A DNA stretch of 64,000 nucleotides from Syntrophaceae bacterium UBA2280 (GTDB taxonomy: Bacteria; Desulfobacterota; Syntrophia; Syntrophales; Smithellaceae), in the NCBI GenBank assembly GCA_002347685.1, contig DDWS01000045.1, positions 1-64,000 of the forward strand, written 5' to 3'. The notes under the pieces were generated by a model, which saw only the letters and a program-made list of their open reading frames with translations, had not been told where the DNA came from and did no database searches. This document shows positions 53,379 through 62,156 of this stretch, piece by piece (the first letter of the stretch is position 1; every line of letters begins with the position of its first letter). A program made the translations under genes and the position numbers.

Positions 53379-54902
53379 ATGCCGGACATCCTGATCGTTT
53401 TATCCAATCTTTCATCATCGTCGAGCATCCTGGCCATCCTGGGAGGCATCTGTGGCGGCCTCGTTGTGGGTTTTCTTCCGGGACTGACCTCAAACATGGC
53501 CATCGCCCTGCTGCTTCCCGTCACCTTCGTCATGCCGCCCATTCCGGCGCTGCTGATGCTGGTGAGCGTCTATGCTTCGTCAATTTACGCAGGATCCTTC
53601 TCGGCGATTCTCCTTCATACGCCGGGTACGTCAGCATCGGCCGCCACCGTTTTAGACGGTTTTGTGCTCACCCGGCGGGGCGAGTCCAACAAGGCCCTGC
53701 GCATCGCCACCTTCAGCTCCATGGTCGGCGGCGCCGTGAGTGCCCTGGCGCTGCTGCTTTTGGCGCCACCCCTGTCGCGGATATCCCTTTTGTTCGGCCC
53801 TGCCGAATACTTCTTCGTTGCGGTCTTCGGCCTTTCCGTTGTCGGCTCCCTTTCCTCGGGCAGTGTTGCCAAGGGGCTTCTTTCCGGCGCTCTGGGGCTG
53901 TTGTTTAGCACCGTCGGACTGGATCTGGATTCTGGCTACCCGCGTTTCTGTTTCGGTTTCAACGGCCTGCACGCGGGTCTGGCGTTCGTCCCCGCCGTCA
54001 TCGGCCTGTTTTCGATGGCCCAGGTGCTGGTCATGGCCGAGTCGTCGCACAAAAGCATCCGGCGGGTGGATGCACCCGGCGGGTTGAAATGGCGCGTCTT
54101 TCCCCGCCTGTCGGAAATCCGCAAGATCAAGACCACGGTCCTGCGCTCGTCCTTTATCGGCGTCCTTTTGGGCATCCTTCCCGGTGTGGGCGCAGATATC
54201 TCTTCCTGGGTGAGCTACAATGAGGCGAAACGCTTTTCCAAAAAACCGGAACGTTTCGGCAAGGGAGCGATTGAAGGAATCGCCGCCTCGGAGACGGCCA
54301 ATAACGCGAATACAGGCGGCGCAATGATTCCCATGCTGACGCTGGGCATTCCGGGCAGCCCCTCTGCGGCGGTCCTGATGGGCGCGCTGGTTATTCAGGG
54401 GCTCGTTCCGGGGCACCAGATCTTCGAGTCCCACGGCGACATCATCTACACCGTGATCATCGGATTTTTTCTGGCCAACATCCTTATGGGGTTCATCGGA
54501 ATGTACGCGACGCGCTACCTTTCCCATATCACCGCATTGCCCAACTATATGCTGATTCCCGTCATTGTCCTGTTTTCCGTGGTCGGCTCATACTCACTCG
54601 ACCACAGCATGTTCAGTGTCGTGACGATGCTCTCCTTCGGCTTTCTGGGCTTTCTGATGCGTAAGATCGGTATGCCCCCGGCGCCGATGATTCTAGGCCT
54701 CATCCTCGGGCCCTTTGCCGAAACGGGATTTCGGCAGGCTCTGATCCTTTCGCAAGGGGACCTGCTCTCCTATCTTTTCAAAAGCCCGATCAGCCTGATC
54801 CTGATCGTTCTGACTATCCTGTCTATGGCCACAACGGTTTGGCTGAACTTCCGCAAGGGCCGAAAGCCGCTCCTTGCGGGGCAGGAATCAAAGGAAGAGT
54901 AG
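53379..54902 (+). CDS. TctA-family large permease subunit
   Basis: A 507-residue protein with about twelve membrane segments. GGLVVGFLPGLTSNMAIALLLP and GVLLGILPGVGADISSWVSY are the paired TctA signatures. SETANNANTGGAMIPMLTLGIPGSPSAAVLMGAL in pattern supports the family. It moves the carboxylate using a sodium or proton gradient. It ends the tct operon; a separate promoter follows for the next gene. Confidence 0.92.
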   Translation: MPDILIVLSNLSSSSSILAILGGICGGLVVGFLPGLTSNMAIALLLPVTFVMPPIPALLMLVSVYASSIYAGSFSAILLHTPGTSASAATVLDGFVLTRRGESNKALRIATFSSMVGGAVSALALLLLAPPLSRISLLFGPAEYFFVAVFGLSVVGSLSSGSVAKGLLSGALGLLFSTVGLDLDSGYPRFCFGFNGLHAGLAFVPAVIGLFSMAQVLVMAESSHKSIRRVDAPGGLKWRVFPRLSEIRKIKTTVLRSSFIGVLLGILPGVGADISSWVSYNEAKRFSKKPERFGKGAIEGIAASETANNANTGGAMIPMLTLGIPGSPSAAVLMGALVIQGLVPGHQIFESHGDIIYTVIIGFFLANILMGFIGMYATRYLSHITALPNYMLIPVIVLFSVVGSYSLDHSMFSVVTMLSFGFLGFLMRKIGMPPAPMILGLILGPFAETGFRQALILSQGDLLSYLFKSPISLILIVLTILSMATTVWLNFRKGRKPLLAGQESKEE

Positions 54903-54949
54903 TCGAATGACACAGGTGACTAACAAAGAAACATTCCTTCAGGATTTTC

Positions 54950-54978
54950 TTGACACGCCCACAGTCGCTCTTTATACT
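54950..54978 (+). promoter_or_regulatory. sigma-70 promoter for the TupA-like gene
   Basis: TTGACA (54950-54955), a 17-base spacer and TATACT (54973-54978), about 105 bases before the start of the ATP-grasp gene. Confidence 0.75.
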
Positions 54979-55082
54979 CCCGCCTCCGGTGCGGTCTTAA
55001 TTGGAATAGCGCAACCCCGATTCGAGAAAACGGCCTGCGGCGCGCTGGCGGACCCCCCAGGCAATCCCCGGTGGAAAGAATC

Positions 55083-56015
55083 ATGATAATGATAAAAGAT
55101 GCATACGAAAAAGCGACCGATCTTTTTGTAAAGTTAATCAACAGACCCTCCCGATATCTTACGGCCTGGCGGGAAGCCCGCGACAAAAGCTTTGCCTGGA
55201 AGGTTCGCTGGCGAAAGAAACATGACCGCAATCCTCTGTTTGTCGCCGTCCAGGATAAACTTGCGGTCAAGCAATACGCCCTTGACCGGGGTGTCCTTTC
55301 GGCGGAGGTTTATCATGTCACCAATCAGCCTGAAACCCTGCCGTTCGACAGGTTGCCTGAAAATTATTTCATCAAGGCAAACCATGGCTGCGGCTGGAAC
55401 ATTGCCTGTATCGATTCGAAACTTTACCGCTTCGCCAACGGGAACGCTTTTATCCAGCCGGACGGTTCGCCCATGGAACCGCGCGATCTGGAAAAATTCA
55501 GGCTCTCGCGTGAGCAATGCGTTGCGCTGTGCCATCAATGGTTGCACACAAAATACCTGGCCGATGAGTGGGCCTATCAGCCGATCGAGCCGAAACTGAT
55601 CGTCGAGGAACCGCTGAGGCAGGCGGACGGCGGCGCTTTGAGAGATTATAAAATTTACGTCATGGGAGGATCGGTCAAAGCCATCAGCATCACGGGGGCC
55701 ATCTTCCGGATCAATCATGTGGACCGTTTGTTTTTCGATTGCGACTGGAATCTCTTCCCCGAAACGAAGACAAAACCCGTTCTTGGCGATCAGCTTTATC
55801 AGCGGCCCGACTCACTCGAAGAAATGGTTGCGGCAGCCGGGCGCCTGGGACGCGAACTGGATTTCGTCCGGGTGGATATGTACAACACCACACGCGGTCT
55901 GCGCCTGGGGGAGATCACGCTTTATCCCTTCGCCGGATCCCCCGGCTCTCCCAGTTCGAGTGCGGCCTTCAACAAATGGCTGGGTGATCAGTGGACCCTG
56001 CCGAATGTGGGCTGA
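55083..56015 (+). CDS. TupA-like ATP-grasp protein
   Basis: A 310-residue protein resembling the TupA-type ATP-grasp family of polysaccharide and peptide modification: KHDRNPLFVAVQDKLAVKQYALDRG, FIKANHGCGWNIACIDS (ATP-binding), IVEEPLRQADGGALRDYKIYVMGG and LDFVRVDMYNTTRGLRLGEITLYPFAGS with its metal-binding Asp/Glu. Relatives act in teichuronopeptide and capsule synthesis. No other glycan genes are nearby, so the target is unknown. The ATG at 55083 follows GGAAAGA; a GTG lies four codons earlier. Confidence 0.8.
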   Translation: MIMIKDAYEKATDLFVKLINRPSRYLTAWREARDKSFAWKVRWRKKHDRNPLFVAVQDKLAVKQYALDRGVLSAEVYHVTNQPETLPFDRLPENYFIKANHGCGWNIACIDSKLYRFANGNAFIQPDGSPMEPRDLEKFRLSREQCVALCHQWLHTKYLADEWAYQPIEPKLIVEEPLRQADGGALRDYKIYVMGGSVKAISITGAIFRINHVDRLFFDCDWNLFPETKTKPVLGDQLYQRPDSLEEMVAAAGRLGRELDFVRVDMYNTTRGLRLGEITLYPFAGSPGSPSSSAAFNKWLGDQWTLPNVG

Positions 56016-56119
56016 CATCACACGGTGATCCATTTCAATACCCGTTGACTTCTTTGAAAATGCTGTCATCATAGCCCCTGATCATCCATGATAGAATTTC
56101 CTTTCAAGGAGGCATGTCC

Positions 56120-56353
56120 ATGGCTTCGAAAGAATGTGCGAATTGCGGATATACATCCGAGGCGCCCTTCGATGATGATATTTGTCCCGCTTGCGGACAG
56201 ACGTTCTGGAAGTGCAGGGAGTGCGGCTATATCCTGAAGGCGCAAACCCTTCCGGAACAATGCCCGTCTTGCTTTAGAAAATGCGAATTTAAAAATGTCA
56301 CCTGTTATACGCCGGAATGCGGCGGCCCGGGAAATATTGACAAGACGTTGTAA
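56120..56353 (+). CDS. double zinc-ribbon, rubredoxin-like small protein
   Basis: A 77-residue protein; the ATG at 56120 lies six bases after AAGGAGG (an ATG two codons earlier is too close). Cysteines come in pairs: CANC and CPAC, then CREC and CPSC, followed by two more (TCYTPEC). The second set with KCRECGYILKAQTLPEQCPSC resembles the rubrerythrin/rubredoxin-like ribbon. It should bind iron or zinc. Role unknown; an electron carrier or a metal-dependent interaction module is possible. Confidence 0.78.
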   Translation: MASKECANCGYTSEAPFDDDICPACGQTFWKCRECGYILKAQTLPEQCPSCFRKCEFKNVTCYTPECGGPGNIDKTL

Positions 56354-56408
56354 TCCGCGTGAAAAGCCCGTGGAAAAATTCTTACAGACTTCAATGAAAG
56401 GAGGCGTC

Positions 56409-56876
56409 ATGAAACGCGTTGTGACGATTTATCTGGTTGTCGCTTATGCGATCGTTATGTTCGGTTGTTCCAGGCAGACCGAAGAGGGCCAGGTGAAAAA
56501 AGTCATTGCCGACATCCAGGCAGCCGGTGAAGAAAAGGATGTCAAAACGATTCGGCAGAATCTTTCCATGAGTTACCGCGATCCACAGGGCTTCGACTAT
56601 CAAGGCATTCACGGGCTGCTTGTCGGCTACTTCTTTCGATACCCGAAGATAAAGGTTTATATCCGCGATCTGGAGGTATCCGTTTTGAATACACAGGCCG
56701 ATGCCGTATTTCAGGCCGTCCTGACCAGTGCAGAAAATGCCGGGTCTTTGACGGATGTGATTCCACAGTTGCTCGGTGTCTGGAACTTTGATGTCACCCT
56801 GAAAAAAGAAGACAGCGATTGGAAAGTCACCTCCGCCAGATGGCAGGAAGCCAGTCTCATGAAATCGGAAGAATGA
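56409..56876 (+). CDS. small lipoprotein, NTF2-like
   Basis: A 155-residue lipoprotein; the ATG follows AAAGGAGG and the signal VAYAIVMFGC ends in a lipobox. The mature part (QVKKVIADIQAAGEEKDVKTIRQNL, VYIRDLEVSVLNTQADAVFQAVL, LKKEDSDWKVTSARWQEAS) has the helix then curved-sheet pattern of NTF2/SnoaL-like domains. No catalytic residues can be assigned. The upstream extension of the frame is not real. Confidence 0.68.
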   Translation: MKRVVTIYLVVAYAIVMFGCSRQTEEGQVKKVIADIQAAGEEKDVKTIRQNLSMSYRDPQGFDYQGIHGLLVGYFFRYPKIKVYIRDLEVSVLNTQADAVFQAVLTSAENAGSLTDVIPQLLGVWNFDVTLKKEDSDWKVTSARWQEASLMKSEE

Positions 56877-56939
56877 TCCGTCTGCCGGACGAAGTTGTTT
56901 CCGGATCTCTGTTGCAAAAATCACTTCCAGATTCAGGTC

Positions 56940-56967
56940 TCCCACAGGCTTTTAGAAGCCTGTGGGA
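56940..56967. terminator. 12-bp hairpin without T tract
   Basis: TCCCACAGGCTT and AAGCCTGTGGGA form a perfect stem around TTAG. There is no T tract on either strand, so this may be a factor-dependent stop or a protective 3' structure. Confidence 0.5.
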
Positions 56968-57098
56968 GAACCATTGACTGCCTGCTGATGCGCGTTTCAT
57001 GTCAACGCGGCCCGTGTCATTTCGGAGGTGTTTTCCCGACAGAGGAATCCTGGATTTCTCCCCGGCGGCCGAAGTGACATGACGTCCTTGACGCAACA

Positions 57099-57872
57099 CT
57101 AGAACCGGATCGTCAAGCCGGTCAGATACGTCCAATCCGTTTCCGTGGATGTCAAACCGTACTTCACACCTGCATCGATCGTGATTTTTTCCGAGACATC
57201 ATAGGAGATACCGCCCAGGGCAAACGCCGGATGGTTATCGCTTCCCGGATCGGCGTTTCTTTCCGTGCCGATATTGGCCATCAGCTTGAGGTCTTTGATG
57301 ACTTCTACCTCGGCTGCCACGGAGGCATGCCAGATGTCCCTGCGCTCGTCGGCATTGTTTTCGTTACGGATGTAGCCCGCGTTGGCGTGAAACGCGGCAG
57401 GCCCGAATTCTTTCGATCCGATCAGGAACATCCGATAGGCGGCGCGTCCCGCCCCGAGACCGCGATCCTCATCGCCTGTGGGCAGACTGAGTCCCGGTTT
57501 CAACGCCAGCGCCCAGCCGTCTTTTTCAAAGAAACGCCATTTGACGTCAAACGCAATATCCGAGATTCCATCCGCACGATCCAGGCGTACATCGTTTTCG
57601 TCGAGGGTGTACCACACATAAGGTACACCCAAAACGATGTCGAGGGTCTCCATAAGGCCGATGGTCACACCCACAGCCGCCTCTCCGCCTTCGGTTTTGA
57701 AGGTTGTCAGTTCATCAGTCTTGTCCTTGTCGTAGAAGAAAGACAGGCCCACTTCCACCTGGCCTCTGCCCTTACCCGCGGTTCCCGCATCATCCGTCAC
57801 CAGCGGATGCCCCGCAAACGCCATACTGTTCATCACAAAAAAACCCATTACCGATAAAACTACACGCTTCAT
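57099..57872 (-). CDS. outer-membrane beta-barrel, MetA-pathway-of-phenol-degradation-like
   Basis: A 257-residue protein starting at the ATG after AAGGAG, with a signal peptide (residues 1-20 ending AFA). The mature part has alternating aromatic/hydrophobic strands (GQVEVGLSFFYDKD, ALALKPGLSLPTGDED, LMANIGTERN) and ends in GLTIRF, a terminal Phe typical of outer-membrane barrels. The HPLVTDDAGTAGKGRGQVEVG opening matches the transporter family labelled phenol MetA degradation (PF13557). Substrate unknown. It lies beside the iron uptake genes, so a role in metal or solute passage is possible. Confidence 0.78.
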   Translation of the reverse strand: MKRVVLSVMGFFVMNSMAFAGHPLVTDDAGTAGKGRGQVEVGLSFFYDKDKTDELTTFKTEGGEAAVGVTIGLMETLDIVLGVPYVWYTLDENDVRLDRADGISDIAFDVKWRFFEKDGWALALKPGLSLPTGDEDRGLGAGRAAYRMFLIGSKEFGPAAFHANAGYIRNENNADERRDIWHASVAAEVEVIKDLKLMANIGTERNADPGSDNHPAFALGGISYDVSEKITIDAGVKYGLTSTETDWTYLTGLTIRF

Positions 57873-57985
57873 TTCTTTTCTCCTTCTATTTGAATTTGTA
57901 AGCAATGATTTCAAACCGAATCCAACGGAATCGCAAAATACCCCGCGGCAGGCAACGGTCGCGACCAATCTCTGCAATTGATTTT

Positions 57986-58150
57986 TCACGAAAGCCGTAT
58001 TGGGCGGTCTTTCTCCTTGTGCTGATCCTCCGAGCAAGAGCATCCGGAGCAGCCCGCGCAGCCGCCCTTATTCCTGAAGAGGCTACGGTAAAGCAGCCAC
58101 CCCGCCGCCGTCACGATACACACAGCGAGAATCACATCCAATAAACTCAT
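57986..58150 (-). CDS. FeoB-associated Cys-rich membrane protein
   Basis: A 54-residue protein. The ATG at 58150 lies six bases after GGAG; an ATG two codons earlier touches it. One membrane helix (residues 4-22) is followed by GGCAGCSGCSCSED, a cluster of four cysteines, and a charged tail. This is the FeoB-associated Cys-rich pattern. It lies downstream of feoB on the same strand, separated by a repeat. It probably acts with FeoB in ferrous iron uptake. Confidence 0.85.
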   Translation of the reverse strand: MSLLDVILAVCIVTAAGWLLYRSLFRNKGGCAGCSGCSCSEDQHKEKDRPIRLS

Positions 58151-58170
58151 ATCCATCTCCTTTTTTGCTT

Positions 58171-58272
58171 CCCCCTTTTCTAAAGGGGGATTGAGGGGGA
58201 TTTTAAAAAATCCTCCCCGACCCTCCTTTAGAAAAGGAGGGCCACTGCATCTGCGGTGCAATCCACCATTCA
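58171..58272. repeat. dispersed repeat copy 1 (feoB 3' side)
   Basis: A block of CCCCCTTTTCTAAAGGGGG, TTGAGGGGGAT, and CCCTCCTTTAGAAAAGGAGGG that shares almost all its sequence with 61301-61439. It contains two nested inverted repeats that can form hairpins after the feoB stop. Confidence 0.8.
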
Positions 58273-58278
58273 CCGCCT

Positions 58279-60480
58279 TCATCCCAGTCCTATGATCCTT
58301 CCCCCCTGGTAAATGACAAACGCCACCGTCCAGGCAAGCGCAGTCTGATAGGCAATGGTCACCCCTGCCCATTTCCAGCTGCCGAATTCATGTCTCATGG
58401 CGACGAGAACAATGAAGCAGGGCAGATACAATAGAACGAAAGCCATAAAGGCATACGCCGAAAGAGGTGTGAAGGCTTTCGCAATGACTGATCTAAGACC
58501 CGCAGTTTCTTCGTCTTCTTCCGCGCTCATGGTGGCAACACCAACGGTGGAAAATACATTTTTAGCCGCGTTACCAAAGGCGCCAATAAAAGAGACACCG
58601 ATTTCCTTTATTTCTTCGCCAACAGTTGGCGCTTCTTGATTTTCTTCTTCTTCGGTTTCGGGGATATAGACTTGGCCCATTGTCGAAACGACAATTTCCT
58701 TGGCGACGATGCCGGTCAGAAGCGATGCGGCGGCTTCCCAGGTGCCGAACCCCAGCGGAGCAAAGACCGGTGCGATGGTTTGACTGGCTATCCCCAGATA
58801 GGAATCCTTCTTTGATTCAACGCCCCACGGCATATTCAGGCCGAACCAGACAAAGACAGAGATGGCCAGAATCCACGTGCCGGCTTTGATGAGATAGTGT
58901 TTTCCCTTTTCCCATGTGTGAATCATAAGATTTTTCATAGTCGGCATCCGGTATGGCGGCAGCTCCATGATAAAAGCCGGTGATTCGCCGCGAAAGAGCG
59001 TTTTCTTGAAGAGCCAGCCCACTGCCACGGCCAGCGCAATGCCCAGAATATAGAGCGACCATAAGACCGTTCCGGCATATGCGGCAAAAAATACGCCTGT
59101 AAAAACCACGTAAACCGGCAGGCGCGCGCCGCAGGACATCAGCGGTATCAGCAGCGCGGTGAGCGCCTTGTCGCGCGGGTTTTCCAGTGTGCGCGTGGCA
59201 TACACCGCCGGCACATTGCAGCCAAATCCCAAAAGCAGCGGAATGAACGATTTGCCGTGCAGTCCGATGGCATGCATTACGCGGTCCATCACAAAAGCCG
59301 CACGCGCCATGTAGCCGCTTGCCTCCAGAAGCGTGATGAAAAACATCATGGCGAAGATGGGCGGCAGAAATACGAGCACAGCGCCAACACCGCCGATGAT
59401 CCCTTCGGTGACCAGTGATATCGTCCAGTCAGGTGCGGCAACAAGCGCCATCAGGGTGGAGGTCCAGCGGGTGAGCGGCCCTGCGACAACGCCGTCGAGC
59501 CAGTCGGTGAAGGGGCCGGCGATATCAAAGGTCAGTTTAAAGATCAACCACATCGCCACCAGAAATACGGGGATTCCCAGGTAGCGGTTCAAGACAACGG
59601 CGTCGATCCGTTCGGTCAGCTCCCTTTTTCTCTTTTGTGGTTTTTGGAGCGCTTCACGGGTCAGTCCCGCAGCCAAAGCGTATCGGGTATCGGCCATCAG
59701 TGCCTCGAGATCCTCGCCGTGTGCCGCCCTCAGATGGCGTGTGGCTTTTCCCAGAAATGGCGCATTGACTGAAATGCCGCTTGCCTGCATCACCTGGACG
59801 TCTGCCTCCAGCAGCTTAAGCGCAAGCCAGCGAGTATGCGGTACACTCGAATACGCAGGAAGCTCGGAGAGAATCGTAGCCACGGCTTTTTCAATATCTT
59901 CTCCGTAAGACACATGGCCTGCCGTGTGATTTTCCGGATCGGTGGCGAAAGACACCGCCTGTTCCAAAAGCCTGTCGAGGCCGTCGCGCCGCGTGGCGAC
60001 CGTCGGAACCACCGTGCAGCCGAGCATTGCCGAGATTTTCTCCGTATCGATAATAAGCCCTTTTTGCAACGCCTCGTCATGCATATTGAGCGCCATCACC
60101 AGCGGGATGTTAAGCTCCAGCAATTGCATTGTGAAATACAAATTACGCTCCAGATTGGTTGCATCGACCACGTTGATGATCACATCCGGTTTTTGAGTCA
60201 CCAGATAGTCGCGGGCAATGACTTCCTCCTGCGTATAGGGGCTCAAACTGTACGTGCCGGGCAGATCCACCAGCGTGATCTGCCGGCCCTTAAACTCGAA
60301 GGAAGCGGATCTTTTCTCCACCGTTACGCCCGGCCAGTTGCCCACGTGCAGCCGGGAACCGGCTATGGCGTTGATCAGCGTGGATTTGCCCGCGTTAGGG
60401 TTTCCCGCCACTGCGATGATCAGATCTTTTTTCTCATGATCCTGCCTGGACTTGCCTGATGTGTTGGATTTCATTTCCAT
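58279..60480 (-). CDS. feoB: ferrous iron transport GTPase FeoB
   Basis: A 733-residue protein (ATG at 60480; a GTG two codons earlier overlaps feoA). The N-terminal G domain has G1 GNPNAGKS, G3 DLPG and G4 NMHD, then the GDI region. The membrane part holds the two gate motifs GFGCNVPAVYATR and SCGARLPVYVVF, each with the conserved Cys. It transports Fe2+ across the inner membrane. It follows two FeoA-type genes with overlap and is controlled by the Fur box at 61072. Confidence 0.96.
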   Translation of the reverse strand: MEMKSNTSGKSRQDHEKKDLIIAVAGNPNAGKSTLINAIAGSRLHVGNWPGVTVEKRSASFEFKGRQITLVDLPGTYSLSPYTQEEVIARDYLVTQKPDVIINVVDATNLERNLYFTMQLLELNIPLVMALNMHDEALQKGLIIDTEKISAMLGCTVVPTVATRRDGLDRLLEQAVSFATDPENHTAGHVSYGEDIEKAVATILSELPAYSSVPHTRWLALKLLEADVQVMQASGISVNAPFLGKATRHLRAAHGEDLEALMADTRYALAAGLTREALQKPQKRKRELTERIDAVVLNRYLGIPVFLVAMWLIFKLTFDIAGPFTDWLDGVVAGPLTRWTSTLMALVAAPDWTISLVTEGIIGGVGAVLVFLPPIFAMMFFITLLEASGYMARAAFVMDRVMHAIGLHGKSFIPLLLGFGCNVPAVYATRTLENPRDKALTALLIPLMSCGARLPVYVVFTGVFFAAYAGTVLWSLYILGIALAVAVGWLFKKTLFRGESPAFIMELPPYRMPTMKNLMIHTWEKGKHYLIKAGTWILAISVFVWFGLNMPWGVESKKDSYLGIASQTIAPVFAPLGFGTWEAAASLLTGIVAKEIVVSTMGQVYIPETEEEENQEAPTVGEEIKEIGVSFIGAFGNAAKNVFSTVGVATMSAEEDEETAGLRSVIAKAFTPLSAYAFMAFVLLYLPCFIVLVAMRHEFGSWKWAGVTIAYQTALAWTVAFVIYQGGRIIGLG

Positions 60481-60482
60481 GG

Positions 60483-60707
60483 TCACGCAGCCTCCACATC
60501 AATTTTATCTGCCTCACCACGCCTGAGCGAGAGCTGGTAGCTTTTAATGTGTACCTCCATCGGGTCCCCCAGCGGTGCGACCTTTTCCACACGCACCGTG
60601 GTTCCTGAGACCACCCCCATATCCATCAGGCGGCGCTTCAGCGCACCTGAAACATTGATCTTTGTAATGATCCCGCATTGCCCGGGTTTCAAATCCGCCA
60701 GTGTCAT
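60483..60707 (-). CDS. feoA: ferrous iron transport protein FeoA
   Basis: A 74-residue SH3-like FeoA protein with the usual LADLKPGQCGIITKIN opening, RRLMDMGVVSGTTVRV and SYQLSLRRGEADKI. It regulates FeoB as a small cytosolic partner. Its end overlaps the start of feoB and its start overlaps the longer FeoA gene by four bases, so the three are translationally coupled. Confidence 0.92.
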   Translation of the reverse strand: MTLADLKPGQCGIITKINVSGALKRRLMDMGVVSGTTVRVEKVAPLGDPMEVHIKSYQLSLRRGEADKIDVEAA

Positions 60708-61045
60708 CCTTCAATCCTCCGAACATAAATTTTCATGGCCGCGCCGCGCGCAACCGCGATGCGGCATTCATCTACTCTTAAGACCAGCGGGCCTGCACCT
60801 CTGTTGGAGAGCATTTCCACCTGTTTTCCAGGTCTGAGGCCCATATTCATCAGGTGATCCGATGCCTGATGTTTGGTCCCGTGGCTGCTGCACGTCTTAC
60901 AGCCGCCGCAACAGTCGGCATGACCGCCGTGCCTGTGGGTGTGGCCATGACCGTGATGATGCGGGTGTGCATGGTCCAGCCCCGCAGCGCGCTCGACAAT
61001 TTCTCCTGTTTCTCCTTCATTGAGTAATGCCAGTGGCGACATCAT
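60704..61045 (-). CDS. FeoA-like protein with His/Cys-rich insert
   Basis: A 113-residue FeoA-like protein: an N-terminal part (MMSPLALLNEGETGEIVERAAG) and a C-terminal part (LMNMGLRPGKQVEMLSNR, VLRVDECRIAVARGAAMKIYV) give the family fold. Between them (about residues 22-62) sits an extra stretch with about ten His and four Cys (HAHPHHHGHGHTHRHGGHA then DCCGGCKTC). This is probably a metal store or metal-sensing loop. RBS AAGGAG is close to the start. It is the first gene of the Fur-controlled feo unit. Confidence 0.9.
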   Translation of the reverse strand: MMSPLALLNEGETGEIVERAAGLDHAHPHHHGHGHTHRHGGHADCCGGCKTCSSHGTKHQASDHLMNMGLRPGKQVEMLSNRGAGPLVLRVDECRIAVARGAAMKIYVRRIEG

Positions 61046-61071
61046 TGTTTCTCCTTCCTTTGTCCGATCTT

Positions 61072-61090
61072 GCTAATGATTATCATTATC
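61072..61090 (-). promoter_or_regulatory. Fur box before the feo genes
   Basis: The 19-base site ends in AATGATTATCATTATC, a close match to the Fur consensus. It lies 27 bases upstream of the first feo gene. Confidence 0.88.
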
Positions 61091-61300
61091 AATAGTAAAT
61101 TTAAAAAAATGCTGATCAATTCATCAGCTGTCATCCAATAAAAAAGGCTCACTTACTGCAGTTCCCGGATGACGGTTACCGTGGGCATTGAATCGTCCCC
61201 CCCTCCTTTCCCAAGGATGATAAGTGGGATTAGAACGAAACTCAAAGCATTTCCACTTTTTTTAAGGGGGAACAAGGGGAATTTGAGAATGACTCAGGTC

Positions 61301-61439
61301 TTCCCCCCTTTTTTAAAAGGGGATTGAGGGGGATTTTTTAAATCCTCCCCGACCCTCCTCGTGCCACCTCGTGTGACCTTCAGGTCATTAGGTGTTTAGA
61401 AAAGGAGGGCCACTGCCCCTGCGGCGCCATCCACCATCC
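61301..61439. repeat. dispersed repeat copy 2 with an internal palindromic insertion
   Basis: The same repeat as 58171-58272, but interrupted by about 36 bases (61360-61395) that contain nested inverted repeats CACCT/AGGTG and TGACCT/AGGTCA. It lies between fur and the feo genes. Confidence 0.78.
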
Positions 61440-61440
61440 G

Positions 61441-61884
61441 CTATCCGCTACGATGTCCTTTCCGGCATTCCGCGCAATTGCCATAGAGATAGAGCGCATG
61501 ATCCGTCAATACAAATCCGTACTGTTCAGCCACGCGTTTTTGCAGCTCTTCGATTACCGAGTCCACTACCTCCACCATCTTCCCGCATCCCCGGCAGACT
61601 AAATGGTCATGGTGGGGGTGGTTGTAGTTGTGTTCGTAGCGTGTCACGCCGTCGCCGAAATCCACCTCTCGCGCCAGGCCCGCCTCCGAAAGAAGCTTCA
61701 AATTACGGTATACCGTGGCCTGCCCGATGGACGGGTCGCGCTTCTTGATGATGTCATAGAGTTGCTCCGCGCTGACATGCTCCTCTCGTTTTAAAAAGAC
61801 GTCCAGAATGAGTTCCCGCTGCGGCGTGTCGCGCAAATCTTTCTGTGCAAGAAATTTGTGGAATATGTCCTGCTCCGCCTTCAT
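61441..61884 (-). CDS. fur: ferric uptake regulator
   Basis: A 147-residue Fur-family repressor. The winged helix is RDTPQRELILDVFLKREEHVSAEQLYDIIKKRDPSIGQATVYRNLKLL in pattern. The metal-binding HxHxxxHxxCxxC-like segment is NHPHHDHLVCRGCGKMVEVVD, with a second CAEC zinc site near the end. Its own promoter has a Fur box at 61906-61924, so it is likely autoregulated. It should repress the feo unit when iron is plentiful. Confidence 0.92.
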   Translation of the reverse strand: MKAEQDIFHKFLAQKDLRDTPQRELILDVFLKREEHVSAEQLYDIIKKRDPSIGQATVYRNLKLLSEAGLAREVDFGDGVTRYEHNYNHPHHDHLVCRGCGKMVEVVDSVIEELQKRVAEQYGFVLTDHALYLYGNCAECRKGHRSG

Positions 61885-61905
61885 TGTATTTCAAAGCCTT
61901 TCGTT

Positions 61906-61924
61906 ATTGATTATCATTATCAAT
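61906..61924 (-). promoter_or_regulatory. Fur box before fur
   Basis: ATTGATTATCATTATCAAT is a near-perfect palindromic Fur site, 21 bases upstream of the fur start codon. Confidence 0.85.
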
Positions 61925-62156
61925 TGGAATGCTAAATACCTCAGCCCCGCAGGGTCTGTCAAGAGAAATATTTCAACTTTTTTGATCAACCAGAATTAAA
62001 AATATAAAACTTAATAATCCAGAAGACTTTGTTTCTGGAAACGGGCTAAAGCCACAGAAATGCATTTTTCTGCTTGACATTCATTGTTATAAATACTATT
62101 GCGCACAATACAAAATGAGGCAATTAAATAAATTTAAGCGATAAAAGGAGAAAAAC

